DNA from: Bacteroidales bacterium UBA1628
Lineage (GTDB): Bacteria; Bacteroidota; Bacteroidia; Bacteroidales; UBA932
Assembly (NCBI GenBank): GCA_002321335.1
Contig: DCMG01000102.1
Location: forward strand, 1-22,080
Length of the DNA: 22,080 nucleotides
Direction: 5' to 3'
Shown piece by piece: positions 1 through 7,274 of this stretch (position 1 is its first letter; the number at the start of each line of letters is the position of its first letter). The position numbers were made by a program, and so were the translations under genes. The notes below the pieces were generated by a model. It was not told the DNA's origin and did no database searches. It saw only the letters and a list, made by a program, of their open reading frames with translations.

Positions 1-36
1 TCGTTCTTTGAACACAATAGAATTTGTGTAGAACGA
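1..36. repeat. Imperfect hairpin at window edge, possibly tail of the terminal CRISPR repeat
   Basis: The arms tcgttct (1-7) and agaacga (30-36) are complementary, as are acacaa (12-17) and ttgtgt (24-29), giving a 13-bp interrupted stem with a four-base bulge at 8-11. The part ttctttgaacacaatagaa (4-22) resembles the 3' half of 47-nt type II-C repeats of Bacteroidetes as I remember them, which contain atctttgaac followed by ca and gaaac. It also lies where an array would be expected, beyond cas2. Only a fragment is visible and no second copy exists in the window, so the repeat reading is inference. It could instead be an unrelated dyad. Confidence 0.28.
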
Positions 37-73
37 TGAGGTATAACAACTTACGAGAGGTGTTCAAGAATCA

Positions 74-101
74 AAAAAATCCGGCTTTTGCCGGATTTTT
101 T
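74..101. terminator. Bidirectional rho-independent terminator after the cas operon
   Basis: A perfect stem is formed by aaaaaatccggc (74-85) and gccggatttttt (90-101) with a tttt loop. It lies about 20 bases past the cas2 stop codon on the leftward strand. The A/T-rich arms give a U-run in both directions, so it can end the leftward cas transcript and any rightward transcript from an array beyond the window edge. Confidence 0.85.
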
Positions 102-120
102 GTTGTATGGTGAAGGGTTT

Positions 121-462
121 TCAGAACAATTCCAGCTGGACACCTTCTTCCGGAAGATTCTCTGATTTCTGCGAGTTGAAGAGTTCCATCGCGGCGAACT
201 GCTTGTCGGTTATGCGGAGGATTCCAACTTTCCCTTTGGGCGGAAGGAAAGACTTCGCCCTTTTTATGTGAACATCCGCATTCTCAGCGCTTGCGCAGTG
301 ACGAAGATAGATGGAATACTGGAACATTACGAAGCCGTCGCTCATCAACTGCTTACGGAACTCCGCCGCAGCCTTAACCTCCTTCTTTGTGTCGGTAGGC
401 AGATCAAAAAACACCATAACCCACATAACACGATACTGGCTTATCCGTTCTGAGCGGTTCAT
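121..462 (-). CDS. cas2: CRISPR-associated endonuclease Cas2 (type II-C)
   Basis: A 113-residue Cas2. Cas2 dimers bridge two Cas1 dimers in the spacer-integration complex. The protein shows the ferredoxin-like fold signature: a first beta strand [10 protein letters not shown] (residues 13-22) with the conserved Asp20, then a helix, then the second strand with [11 protein letters not shown]. Length and motif fit the usual 90-115 residue family. I chose the ATG at 460-462 because it overlaps the cas1 stop in an ATGA arrangement and gives the family-like start [11 protein letters not shown] start at 507 would add 15 residues inside cas1 that look unlike Cas2. It is the last gene of the cas9-cas1-cas2 operon, followed at once by the terminator at 74-101. 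Confidence 0.95.
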   Translation of the reverse strand: MNRSERISQYRVMWVMVFFDLPTDTKKEVKAAAEFRKQLMSDGFVMFQYSIYLRHCASAENADVHIKRAKSFLPPKGKVGILRITDKQFAAMELFNSQKSENLPEEGVQLELF

Positions 463-1373
463 TGCAAAATCGGATACAAAACCTGCTTGGATTCTCCACA
501 GAAGCATTTAGCCAATGACGCGGAAGTGGTGGTCGCTGCTATCATCAACGGGCTTGTCACTCCATTGATTCTGACATCAGTCATCGGGATGGACAAAAGC
601 CTTGCCTTTATGGATGTGTCTAGCCCCAGCGGACCATCCTCTTTCGCTATCTGATAGACAAGCAAATCAACATACGGGCGATATGGCTCCATAATGTCAT
701 CAGCCAGACAATAAGCATTGTACTTGTTTCTGTGGTGAACACCCAAGGTCGGCAACAGACCGCTGCAAACCAAAGCCCTGGCTACAGTGGCGCGGACAAT
801 GGCATAGCCGTAGTTCAGGAGATTATTCGGGGCATCTTCGTCCCTTCCTCGTATGAAACCTCTGATAATGTCAGAGAAAAGCGTCTTCCAGTAATATGCA
901 GCCGCCCGCGCCTCCAGATTCTCAGGATCCCCACTACGCACGCCCGTCGCCCATTTAAGCATATTCGGATGCTTTTCGCCGGTGGCATATTCAAGAACCG
1001 CGGCTTGATTGGCGATTTTGGATTGGATAGTCTGCTGCCAAATCTGCTTCTTCAGCGGAAGCGATGCGGCAATCTGCGAGCGGAAACGTTCGTTCTGGAG
1101 CGTGTGTCCGTCAAGAGGAAGCATCAGTCCAGTCGGAAGATGCGAGGAGTCGCAGGTTATGACCGCACAATTCTCTTCAAGGAGACTCTCCAATAGTGCC
1201 TGCGTGATTGTAATCTGTTTGTTGTCAAGTACTACCGATGCGATATCCTCAATCGGAACAGTCTTTACCACCTCCTTCTTTTCCTCACCGGAGGCCGGTT
1301 TGCTGATTACAAGCTGACCCGATTTCAGTGACAGGTAGGCTGGGCTTCCGAAATAGAGTGTGCGTTTAATCAT
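459..1373 (-). CDS. cas1: CRISPR-associated endonuclease Cas1 (type II)
   Basis: A 304-residue Cas1, the metal-dependent integrase that inserts new spacers. The N-terminal beta domain (about 1-90) is followed by the helical catalytic domain. Three family landmarks are visible: ENLEARAA with the likely catalytic Glu154, then [12 protein letters not shown] with His213/His214, then [11 protein letters not shown] with Glu229. These match the Glu-His-Glu metal site of Cas1, and the HHRN and DDxMEP wording is typical of type II Cas1. The start codon at 1371-1373 lies inside the cas9 end (8-base overlap) and its stop overlaps the cas2 start, so the three genes are translationally packed. No csn2 or cas4 accompanies it, which points to subtype II-C. 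The catalytic triad appears intact. Confidence 0.97.
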   Translation of the reverse strand: MIKRTLYFGSPAYLSLKSGQLVISKPASGEEKKEVVKTVPIEDIASVVLDNKQITITQALLESLLEENCAVITCDSSHLPTGLMLPLDGHTLQNERFRSQIAASLPLKKQIWQQTIQSKIANQAAVLEYATGEKHPNMLKWATGVRSGDPENLEARAAAYYWKTLFSDIIRGFIRGRDEDAPNNLLNYGYAIVRATVARALVCSGLLPTLGVHHRNKYNAYCLADDIMEPYRPYVDLLVYQIAKEDGPLGLDTSIKARLLSIPMTDVRINGVTSPLMIAATTTSASLAKCFCGESKQVLYPILQ

Positions 1374-4300
1374 ATTCTCCGACGGTTACGATTCTACCGA
1401 GATTGTCTATACGGACCTTGACGACGTTGGCCAACTTTGAAACGCTTTGTATGTTTATCCATGTAATCCCTTTTAACATAGCATTTTCTTCAACCGTTGT
1501 CTCAAGATGATGTCGGAACATATAATTACCGCGAGATATCTTCTGCACCCTATACAAATTCGGACTAATCTCCGCATAATTCCTCGGATCCGTCAAATCA
1601 TAATCCAATGGATTGAACCCCGTCTCTGGATTCGGAAAGACAAAATACTCATTCTGTTTCAGTGTGAACAAGAATTCCCAACCTTCATCTTTCTTGTAGT
1701 TCCGGTCAATCACGTCTAACCCGTTAGACTTGGCGATAGTCGCCTCAAGAAAAGATACTGCATGCTCCTGAAGTTTTCCGGAAGAATCCCTGAATATGGC
1801 AATGTGATGATTGTTGCCAGGAGTCACAAAATCAGCCCCTATTGTTTTACCGGCATCGTCAATGATAGGCTTGCCATCCTTGTCCCTCTTGAATCGGACG
1901 GGAACTGGATTCGCAGGTCCTGACACAGTTACCCTCTTGATCGCGATTCCCTTTTCCTTATTGAGCCAAATCGGATTCTCGTCAAGATTCGTGAAAGCTT
2001 TTTCCGCTTTGCCGCCAAATTTGTCAAGACGAGCCTGAAGAATCTCACGAATCTTTTTATCAATGACTTTCTCTATCTTCAGAGTAGCGTCAACTGGCTT
2101 TCGGATGGTAAACTGTTGCCCCATAGTCACTGTCCTCACTTTGGCCGGAACCTGCTCCGAATGATGTTCATCAACCCAAATCGGATTCTTTTCCGGAGAA
2201 TTCTTCCCGGTGAAAGCCTTCTTGGGATCTCCACCAAACTCTTCCAGCCTTCGCAAAAGGGCATCCCTGAACTGTTTCTTGCAGACAGTCGTGATCTTAT
2301 CGGCATCAAACGAACTACCGATCTTCTCGTTTTCTTTGGTCACATATTCCAGGCTGCTCCCATAGATGGTTTCATTGTGTAACGGCCCCCGAGGCGTAAG
2401 TTGAACCTTCTTGTTTGCCCCTCCCTTGTTCTTTGTCACGTTGACGTTTCTTGTGCAGACCTTGTTCTTTGCCTTGAAGGAGATGAGAATGTCGCTCAAT
2501 TGCTCTTTCGCCTGTGTTCGGAATTCGTCCAAAGGGATCGGTGGAACAAAACGGTATTTATCGTTGCCGTCCTTGTAAAGGAACCTGTCCTGCAAAGCCT
2601 TGACAATGCCGTACCTGTCTCCGGTACTCATATTGCCGAACTTGATGTCATCAAGGTCATAATCCCTAAGATCCAGATCCTTCTTATCCCAAGAGACAGC
2701 ATCAATTTTGGAGTTTAAGTGATTGAGGTACTGGATGAACTGTCGGCGGGTGAAAGCGATTGTCAATGCATCCATCGCGTGATGGCGATGGTCATTCCGT
2801 TTTGTCCAGTCTTGGATGAACGGTATTCTGCGTCCATCTTTGTCCTCCCTGACACCGGTAAGGCCCAACCGGGCATACTTCTCCCAGTTCAGCTCCTGCA
2901 TCACATTCACAAGCTGCCAGTCTTCACGCAACCTTGCCGTCACAGATCCTGTTGTCGGGACAACGAATTTTACAAGTGACTCAAGAATCTCCCTTGCTTT
3001 CTTGGCAATATATTGGCTGTCGCGAAGTTCCCTATTGATGAAATCCTCCGGAATATCCTTGCCATCCATCAGCAGCCATTTGGCCTTCGTCTTGGAAATG
3101 CCCTTATCAATCAGACCCTTGACTCTATCACGGTAGGCCTGGACTCCGACCTCATCATATTTCGAATTGACATAATCCATTGCCGTTGCCTTTCCTTTCT
3201 CAAGATTGCATTGCCTTGATTCAAGTGTCTTATTGCTAAAGGAGTCATTGAATATGAGAGCTTGTGGGATGATATGCTCAATGTCAAATTCTTTGGAGAA
3301 CAGCTTGTCTTTAGGAATATAAGTGTTGCTATAAAGTGTCTTGTACCCGTTCTGTGCCAACTCCTGATACAAACGGTAACGGATGACGTCATTACGAGTC
3401 GGAGAAGTGATGAAGAATGGCTCGCCTTTAAGCATCTCAACTATCTTTTGGCTTTCCGCAGTCGCTGATGCTATGTTCCTTTGTGCCTCTTCTCTTTCCT
3501 TTGCGCTCTTTTTCAGTTCTCTGGCCATTTCGATGCGGATTTCGTCAGGTTTGCCATAGGCATCTATGACGGAATTCACAACATTGATCATCTGGTTGAG
3601 GATTTTCTCGACCACAGGGTTGCGGAGGCTATTCTTCGGCAGAAGGGTGAGGCGGTCGGAATATTCCCTGGTGTCAAGCTCTTCTTTGGTCAGCGAGCGC
3701 TTTGAGTGACGGTAGCCGGCCATAGCGCAGGCGGCACTATATTCAAGACCATCTTTCATGTACGGCAGGATCTTCCTCATCGCCTTCGCGCTCAGGCTGC
3801 CATAGTCGGGAAGGAAGGTGCAGGTGGCAAGTATCTTTGCCGACTCCTCATCCATAGAGCACAGGTCCATGATGCATTTCACGAGCGACTCATTCCCGCT
3901 TGCGGACTTATCACCTTCATAGGAATATAGCAGGTGCCATAGCCTGTAGGAGTCTTGATTCTCAAATTCCGGAGAGGCAAGCGAGGAATCGAAATGAAGA
4001 AATCCTGTCTTGAATCCCTGCTTTTTGAATATTTCCTCGATCCTGTCCATTTGGCCTTCCGAAGAGAGTTTCGCGAGATCCGTGTCGTCATATCCCAAGT
4101 TTCCGGCAATCTTGAAGCATGCTTTCATCAAGGTCGCCATTGTGCGGTTGCCGTCAACTTCCTTGAAATTGACGTTCAGTCCCTTTGTGGTCTTGAACAG
4201 AAGTTTGAGGAGATCGCTGTCTTTGAGTTTATCTTTGAACATCAGCTCTTTAGCGATGATGGCCTTCTCTTCGTCATCAAGAGCGGCTCCATTTACGAGG

Positions 4301-5565
4301 ATGTTGTTGATTGTCTGCCAGACCTTGAATTCCTGGAACAAAGGAGAGGAACGCGGACACACTCGTGGTCCGATGTTTTTCATCTTCTTCACGCCATCAA
4401 CGGTAACCTCAATTTCTCTGGTCTCGAGCTCGCATAGGCTGATAAGTCCTTTCTGACTCTTCAGCGGACGTTGGTAGAAGATGATTATGTCCCGGAGTCT
4501 CTTTTTCAGTTCCGGGGTAAGTTCGACGTGATATTTCGACTGTTCGGTCCAGATTCTTTCAAACTCATCAAGATAGTCCTGCCTGTAGAACACAATATTC
4601 TTCAGGCTATTGTTAGGATTCTCCTCAATTCTCTTCAGTAACATTTGACCAACGGTCAAATTGTTGAAATATAGTTCTTTACTTCTGTCGCTAATCTTGC
4701 TTAGAAGACCACTGAGAGAGGCTTTCTGGCCGTTGATTTCCTGTAAGGCGCAGGTCAGGACTTCCAGATCCACTTCCTGTGTGGTGGCCGAATGCCTGTA
4801 GTGGTATGCTTCTTTTAGTCTTTCCTTTCCGGTGAATTTACTCTTCAGTCCTTGGATGCCCAGTTCGTCACGGCAGATCGCCCAGGTCTGGCTCTTGTTT
4901 TTGTCAGCCAGCTTCCTGTAAAGTTGATCGGTTAATTCAGGATGAAAGGATTTCTGGAGTGCCCATATACTGTCGAACTCATCCTGCAAGTCTGACTTAT
5001 AGAACTCAGGAATAGCGTACTTGCCTTCGAGCATACGCTGATAGACATATTCCCCGGGAGTCAATCCCTTGTCGTACATCTCCTTGGCGACGGCCATTCC
5101 GTCAACGGCCTGGCCGTCATCGCTTGAAACCGCTTTTCTGGAACTCTTGTAACCCCTTTTCTTATTTATCTGAAGTAATATTCTCGCCAGGTCACCAAGA
5201 GTAACCTCTTCCGCTGCGGATTTCGCCCTGAGTCGTAACGTCCGGAAAGTTGACCCGGGGCCGGTCTCGGAAAATATGAAGTCGTCGCCAATCCATCCCG
5301 CATCCTTCAGTTCCTCGATCAAGGCCTGCCTTCTTAGTTTATACCTTTGGAGATTTCTGCGCATTCCACGCTTTAGAGTCCTTTCGGCATTCGTAGTGAT
5401 ACTTTTGCCCTTCTCAAAACTCATCCTTTCATCCACTGTGAGGGGGACGACACGGACACCGAGTCTGACAATCTCTGATTTCTCGTCAGAGAATGGCTCT
5501 GCTTCCTTAACCAATGCCCAACCTATGCTGGTAGTTCCGAGATCTAATCCAAGAATGGTTTTCAT
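1366..5565 (-). CDS. cas9: CRISPR-associated endonuclease Cas9, type II-C, large Bacteroidetes form
   Basis: A 1399-residue RNA-guided DNA endonuclease. Visible in order: RuvC-I LGLDLGTTSIGW with Asp8; an Arg-rich bridge helix (about 61-90); helical recognition lobe; RuvC-II IRIEMARELK with Glu679; HNH motif FDIEHIIPQAL with His764; RuvC-III HHAMDA with His929 and Asp932; then a long C-terminal wedge/PAM-interacting region. All nuclease residues are present, so both strands should be cut. It is long for II-C, which often runs near 1000-1100 residues, but long forms occur in Bacteroidetes. I chose ATG 5563-5565 because RuvC-I then starts at residue 4; an upstream TTG at 5601 would add 12 unrelated residues. 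A weak leftward -7 candidate (taaattag, 5622-5629) lies upstream. The PAM cannot be read from the sequence. Confidence 0.98.
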   Translation of the reverse strand: MKTILGLDLGTTSIGWALVKEAEPFSDEKSEIVRLGVRVVPLTVDERMSFEKGKSITTNAERTLKRGMRRNLQRYKLRRQALIEELKDAGWIGDDFIFSETGPGSTFRTLRLRAKSAAEEVTLGDLARILLQINKKRGYKSSRKAVSSDDGQAVDGMAVAKEMYDKGLTPGEYVYQRMLEGKYAIPEFYKSDLQDEFDSIWALQKSFHPELTDQLYRKLADKNKSQTWAICRDELGIQGLKSKFTGKERLKEAYHYRHSATTQEVDLEVLTCALQEINGQKASLSGLLSKISDRSKELYFNNLTVGQMLLKRIEENPNNSLKNIVFYRQDYLDEFERIWTEQSKYHVELTPELKKRLRDIIIFYQRPLKSQKGLISLCELETREIEVTVDGVKKMKNIGPRVCPRSSPLFQEFKVWQTINNILVNGAALDDEEKAIIAKELMFKDKLKDSDLLKLLFKTTKGLNVNFKEVDGNRTMATLMKACFKIAGNLGYDDTDLAKLSSEGQMDRIEEIFKKQGFKTGFLHFDSSLASPEFENQDSYRLWHLLYSYEGDKSASGNESLVKCIMDLCSMDEESAKILATCTFLPDYGSLSAKAMRKILPYMKDGLEYSAACAMAGYRHSKRSLTKEELDTREYSDRLTLLPKNSLRNPVVEKILNQMINVVNSVIDAYGKPDEIRIEMARELKKSAKEREEAQRNIASATAESQKIVEMLKGEPFFITSPTRNDVIRYRLYQELAQNGYKTLYSNTYIPKDKLFSKEFDIEHIIPQALIFNDSFSNKTLESRQCNLEKGKATAMDYVNSKYDEVGVQAYRDRVKGLIDKGISKTKAKWLLMDGKDIPEDFINRELRDSQYIAKKAREILESLVKFVVPTTGSVTARLREDWQLVNVMQELNWEKYARLGLTGVREDKDGRRIPFIQDWTKRNDHRHHAMDALTIAFTRRQFIQYLNHLNSKIDAVSWDKKDLDLRDYDLDDIKFGNMSTGDRYGIVKALQDRFLYKDGNDKYRFVPPIPLDEFRTQAKEQLSDILISFKAKNKVCTRNVNVTKNKGGANKKVQLTPRGPLHNETIYGSSLEYVTKENEKIGSSFDADKITTVCKKQFRDALLRRLEEFGGDPKKAFTGKNSPEKNPIWVDEHHSEQVPAKVRTVTMGQQFTIRKPVDATLKIEKVIDKKIREILQARLDKFGGKAEKAFTNLDENPIWLNKEKGIAIKRVTVSGPANPVPVRFKRDKDGKPIIDDAGKTIGADFVTPGNNHHIAIFRDSSGKLQEHAVSFLEATIAKSNGLDVIDRNYKKDEGWEFLFTLKQNEYFVFPNPETGFNPLDYDLTDPRNYAEISPNLYRVQKISRGNYMFRHHLETTVEENAMLKGITWINIQSVSKLANVVKVRIDNLGRIVTVGEYD

Positions 5566-5640
5566 ATGAGTGTGTTGTATTATAATCGTGGTTGAATTCA
5601 AGACTCTATTGTCTTTATCCGCTAATTTAGAAAGAAATAT

Positions 5641-5670
5641 TTTGATATTCGCATCTTTTCACTAAATTTG
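5641..5670 (+). promoter_or_regulatory. Bacteroidota-type promoter of the tracrRNA
   Basis: TTTG at 5641-5644 and TAAATTTG at 5663-5670 match the -33 and -7 elements of the primary Bacteroidota sigma factor (TTTG, TAnnTTTG). The spacing is 18 bases, slightly under the usual 19-21. Transcription should start near 5675-5678, just ahead of the anti-repeat. Confidence 0.75.
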
Positions 5671-5674
5671 TCAT

Positions 5675-5752
5675 ATCTGAAGCAATTCACAATAAGGATT
5701 ATTCCGTTGTGAAAACACTCAAGGCGGGAAGCGTTTGCTTCTCGTCTTTTTT
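5675..5752 (+). ncRNA. tracrRNA of the type II-C system
   Basis: A short transcript of about 75-78 nt, divergent from cas9. Its 5' part, gaagcaattcacaat (5679-5693), is complementary to a repeat beginning GTTGTGAATTGCTTC, the usual start of Bacteroidetes II-C repeats. A promoter lies immediately upstream and an intrinsic terminator ends it. Between them is the stretch aaggattattcc and then gttgtgaaaac and aaggcggg, which I recall as typical of tracrRNAs of this clade. Its role is to pair with the crRNA repeat, allow RNase III processing (or primary crRNA use), and anchor the guide in Cas9. The exact 5' end is inferred from the promoter. Confidence 0.88.
5723..5752 (+). terminator. Intrinsic terminator of the tracrRNA
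   Basis: ggcgggaagc (5723-5732) pairs with gcttctcgtc (5737-5746) over 10 positions, two of them G-U, around a gttt loop. Six T residues (5747-5752) follow. In tracrRNAs the 3' hairpin often also contacts Cas9. Confidence 0.88.
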
Positions 5753-5990
5753 ATTTCAGAAGAATGCGATTTGTGCTTGATGTGTTTGCGGAGTAGCATA
5801 CGGTTTCGTATTGGTGAGGTGGTGTGTATGTGGCTGATAATCAACGGATAAGCTTGCTGTCTTTGGTTTGATTTGCCTGGAGATGAAATCGTAGATTATT
5901 GATGGATAGGAAGTTGCGTGTCGCCTAATCGGAATCAATAAGTGATTGGTAATGTGTTTACGGTCAAATGAATATTCCTTTCTCCTTTGT
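5753..5990. other. Gene-free stretch between tracrRNA and prfB promoter
   Basis: No reading frame here looks coding. A 60-codon leftward frame (5756-5938) has no recognisable motif and starts in a low-complexity context. I see only a small dyad, atacg/cgtat (5798-5802, 5807-5811). The stretch appears T/G-rich on the plus strand and more A/T-rich than the neighbouring housekeeping genes. No tRNA, repeat array or second CRISPR repeat was found. Confidence 0.5.
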
Positions 5991-5995
5991 TATAC

Positions 5996-6026
5996 TTTAC
6001 TTGTTGACACAAATTTATTAATTTTG
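5996..6026 (+). promoter_or_regulatory. Probable promoter of prfB
   Basis: TAATTTTG at 6019-6026 matches the TAnnTTTG -7 element exactly. TTTA at 5996-5999 is a 3-of-4 match to the -33 TTTG with 19-base spacing. Transcription would start near 6031-6034, leaving a leader of roughly 70 nt before the prfB ATG. Confidence 0.65.
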
Positions 6027-6074
6027 CACTGCATTCCTTGGTGCAGTGAACCACTCTGCAAATCTAAGGTTTGC
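6027..6074 (+). promoter_or_regulatory. Two hairpins in the prfB leader
   Basis: cactgca (6027-6033) pairs with tgcagtg (6042-6048) around an 8-base loop. gcaaatc (6058-6064) pairs with ggtttgc (6068-6074) around taa, with one G-U pair. The first overlaps the predicted transcription start, so it may act as a DNA dyad or as the 5' cap of the mRNA. The second lies 26 bases before the start codon. No known riboswitch is recognised. A regulatory function is inference. Confidence 0.4.
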
Positions 6075-6100
6075 GGGAACAAATTTAAAATGGAGAGCAG

Positions 6101-7250
6101 ATGATACTAAAGGATCAGATTGAGGCTCTGCATCAGCGGTTGGAGACGTTGGGGAGGTGTCTTTGACATCCCTGCGAAACGTGGGCAGGTAGCTGCATTG
6201 CAGAAGAAGACGGAATCACCGGATTTTTGGAACGACCCTAAGGCCGCCGAGGTGTTTATGAAGAACCTTAACGGCGTGAAGTCTTGGGTGACAGGGTTTG
6301 ACAAGGCCTCCACCGAGGTGGATGACCTTGATGTGTTGTACGATTTCGCCAAGGAAAGTCTCGGCGGAAGCACGGACGAGACCGTCACCACAGCGGAGAC
6401 ACAGGAACTTGAGGAATCATATTCAAAAGCGGTTGAGGACATTGAGGCGCTGGAACTCAGGAATATGCTTGGTGCGGAGGGGGATAACCTCGGAGCCGTG
6501 CTGACGATCAATTCCGGGGCGGGAGGCACCGAGGCGAACGACTGGAGCGCGATGCTGATGAGGATGTACATGCGCTGGGGCGAGAGGAACGGCTACAAAG
6601 TGACTGTCACAGACCTTCTTGAAGGTGATGAGGCCGGAATAAAGTCGGCCACAATCCAGGTCGAGGGCGACTACGCCTACGGCTATCTGAAGGCCGAGAA
6701 CGGAGTGCACAGACTCGTGCGCCTTTCTCCGTTCAACGCTCAGGGCAAGCGGCAGACCACATTCTCGTCCGTTTTCGTGTACCCGTTGGTGGACGACACG
6801 ATCAACATCGAGATAAACCCTTCGGACTTGGAATGGGACACATTCCGTTCCGGCGGTCACGGTGGCCAGAACGTCAACAAGGTCGAGACCGGTGTGCGAG
6901 TTCGGCATATTCCTTCAGGAATAGTCGTGGAAAACACCGAGTCACGATTCCAGCAGGACAACCGACAGAACGCCTTGCGCATCCTGCGGTCGAGGCTCTA
7001 TGACCTTGAACTGAAGAAGCGTCAGGAGAAGCAGGCCGAGATAGAGGGCACGAAAAAGAAGATCGAGTGGGGCTCCCAGATACGCTCCTACGTCCTGCAT
7101 CCGTACAAGATGGTCAAGGACCTGCGGACGGGATATTCCACCGCTGACACACAAGGCGTGCTGGACGGCGACCTGAACGAGTTCATGAAGCGTTATCTGA
7201 TGCAGGAGGGCGCCGGCGGCGCTACGGCTCCGATCGAGGATATTGACTGA
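6101..7250 (+). CDS. prfB: Peptide chain release factor 2 (RF2), expressed through a programmed +1 frameshift
   Basis: RF2 ends translation at UGA and UAA. The gene is in two frames. ATG 6101 opens MILKDQIEALHQRLETLGRCL (21 codons), then UGA at 6164-6166 interrupts. A +1 slip on CTT 6161-6163 continues with GAC at 6165 into DIPAKRGQVAAL, giving a 382-residue product. This matches the E. coli RF2 layout, where RGYL is followed by DYDAKKER after the slip at codon 26. Further evidence is the stop-recognition tripeptide Ser209-Pro210-Phe211, which distinguishes RF2 from RF1, and the GGQ motif at 254-256 in SGGHGGQNVNKVETGVR, which triggers peptide release. The fumarase gene follows after 24 bases and may be co-transcribed. 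Regulation is likely autogenous: low RF2 favours the slip. Confidence 0.97.
6152..6167 (+). promoter_or_regulatory. RF2 programmed +1 frameshift site
   Basis: The order is a Shine-Dalgarno-like GGGGAGG ending at 6157, a three-base spacer TGT, the slippery CTT (6161-6163), the stop TGA (6164-6166), then C. The E. coli site reads AGGGGG, TAT, CTT, TGA, C, with identical spacing. Pairing of GGAGG with the 16S rRNA tail pulls the ribosome one base forward when RF2 is scarce. Confidence 0.94.
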
Positions 7251-7274
7251 TAATCACTAAAATATTTCATTAAT

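Noticed and set aside
463..507. Upstream extension of cas2
   Set aside because: It lies wholly inside cas1 and adds residues unlike Cas2. The ATG at 462 gives the typical start and an ATGA overlap.
3955..4456. Two overlapping 148-160 codon frames antisense to cas9
   Set aside because: Both are shadows of cas9 with no domain, and lie within its conserved reading frame.
5566..5601. TTG start adding 12 residues to Cas9
   Set aside because: RuvC-I sits at the extreme N-terminus of Cas9, and ATG 5565 fits this.
5756..5938. 60-codon leftward frame in the gap before prfB
   Set aside because: No recognisable motif, no promoter, unusual composition; most likely chance.
5753..6100. Possible riboswitch or second CRISPR array upstream of prfB
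   Set aside because: No direct repeats with regular spacing and no known aptamer motif. Only short dyads near the promoter are visible.
6120..6166. Single-frame start for RF2 (TTG at 6120 giving RLCISGWRRWGGVF)
   Set aside because: The residues do not resemble RF2, whereas ATG 6101 in the other frame gives the RF2 N-terminus up to the CTT TGA frameshift site.
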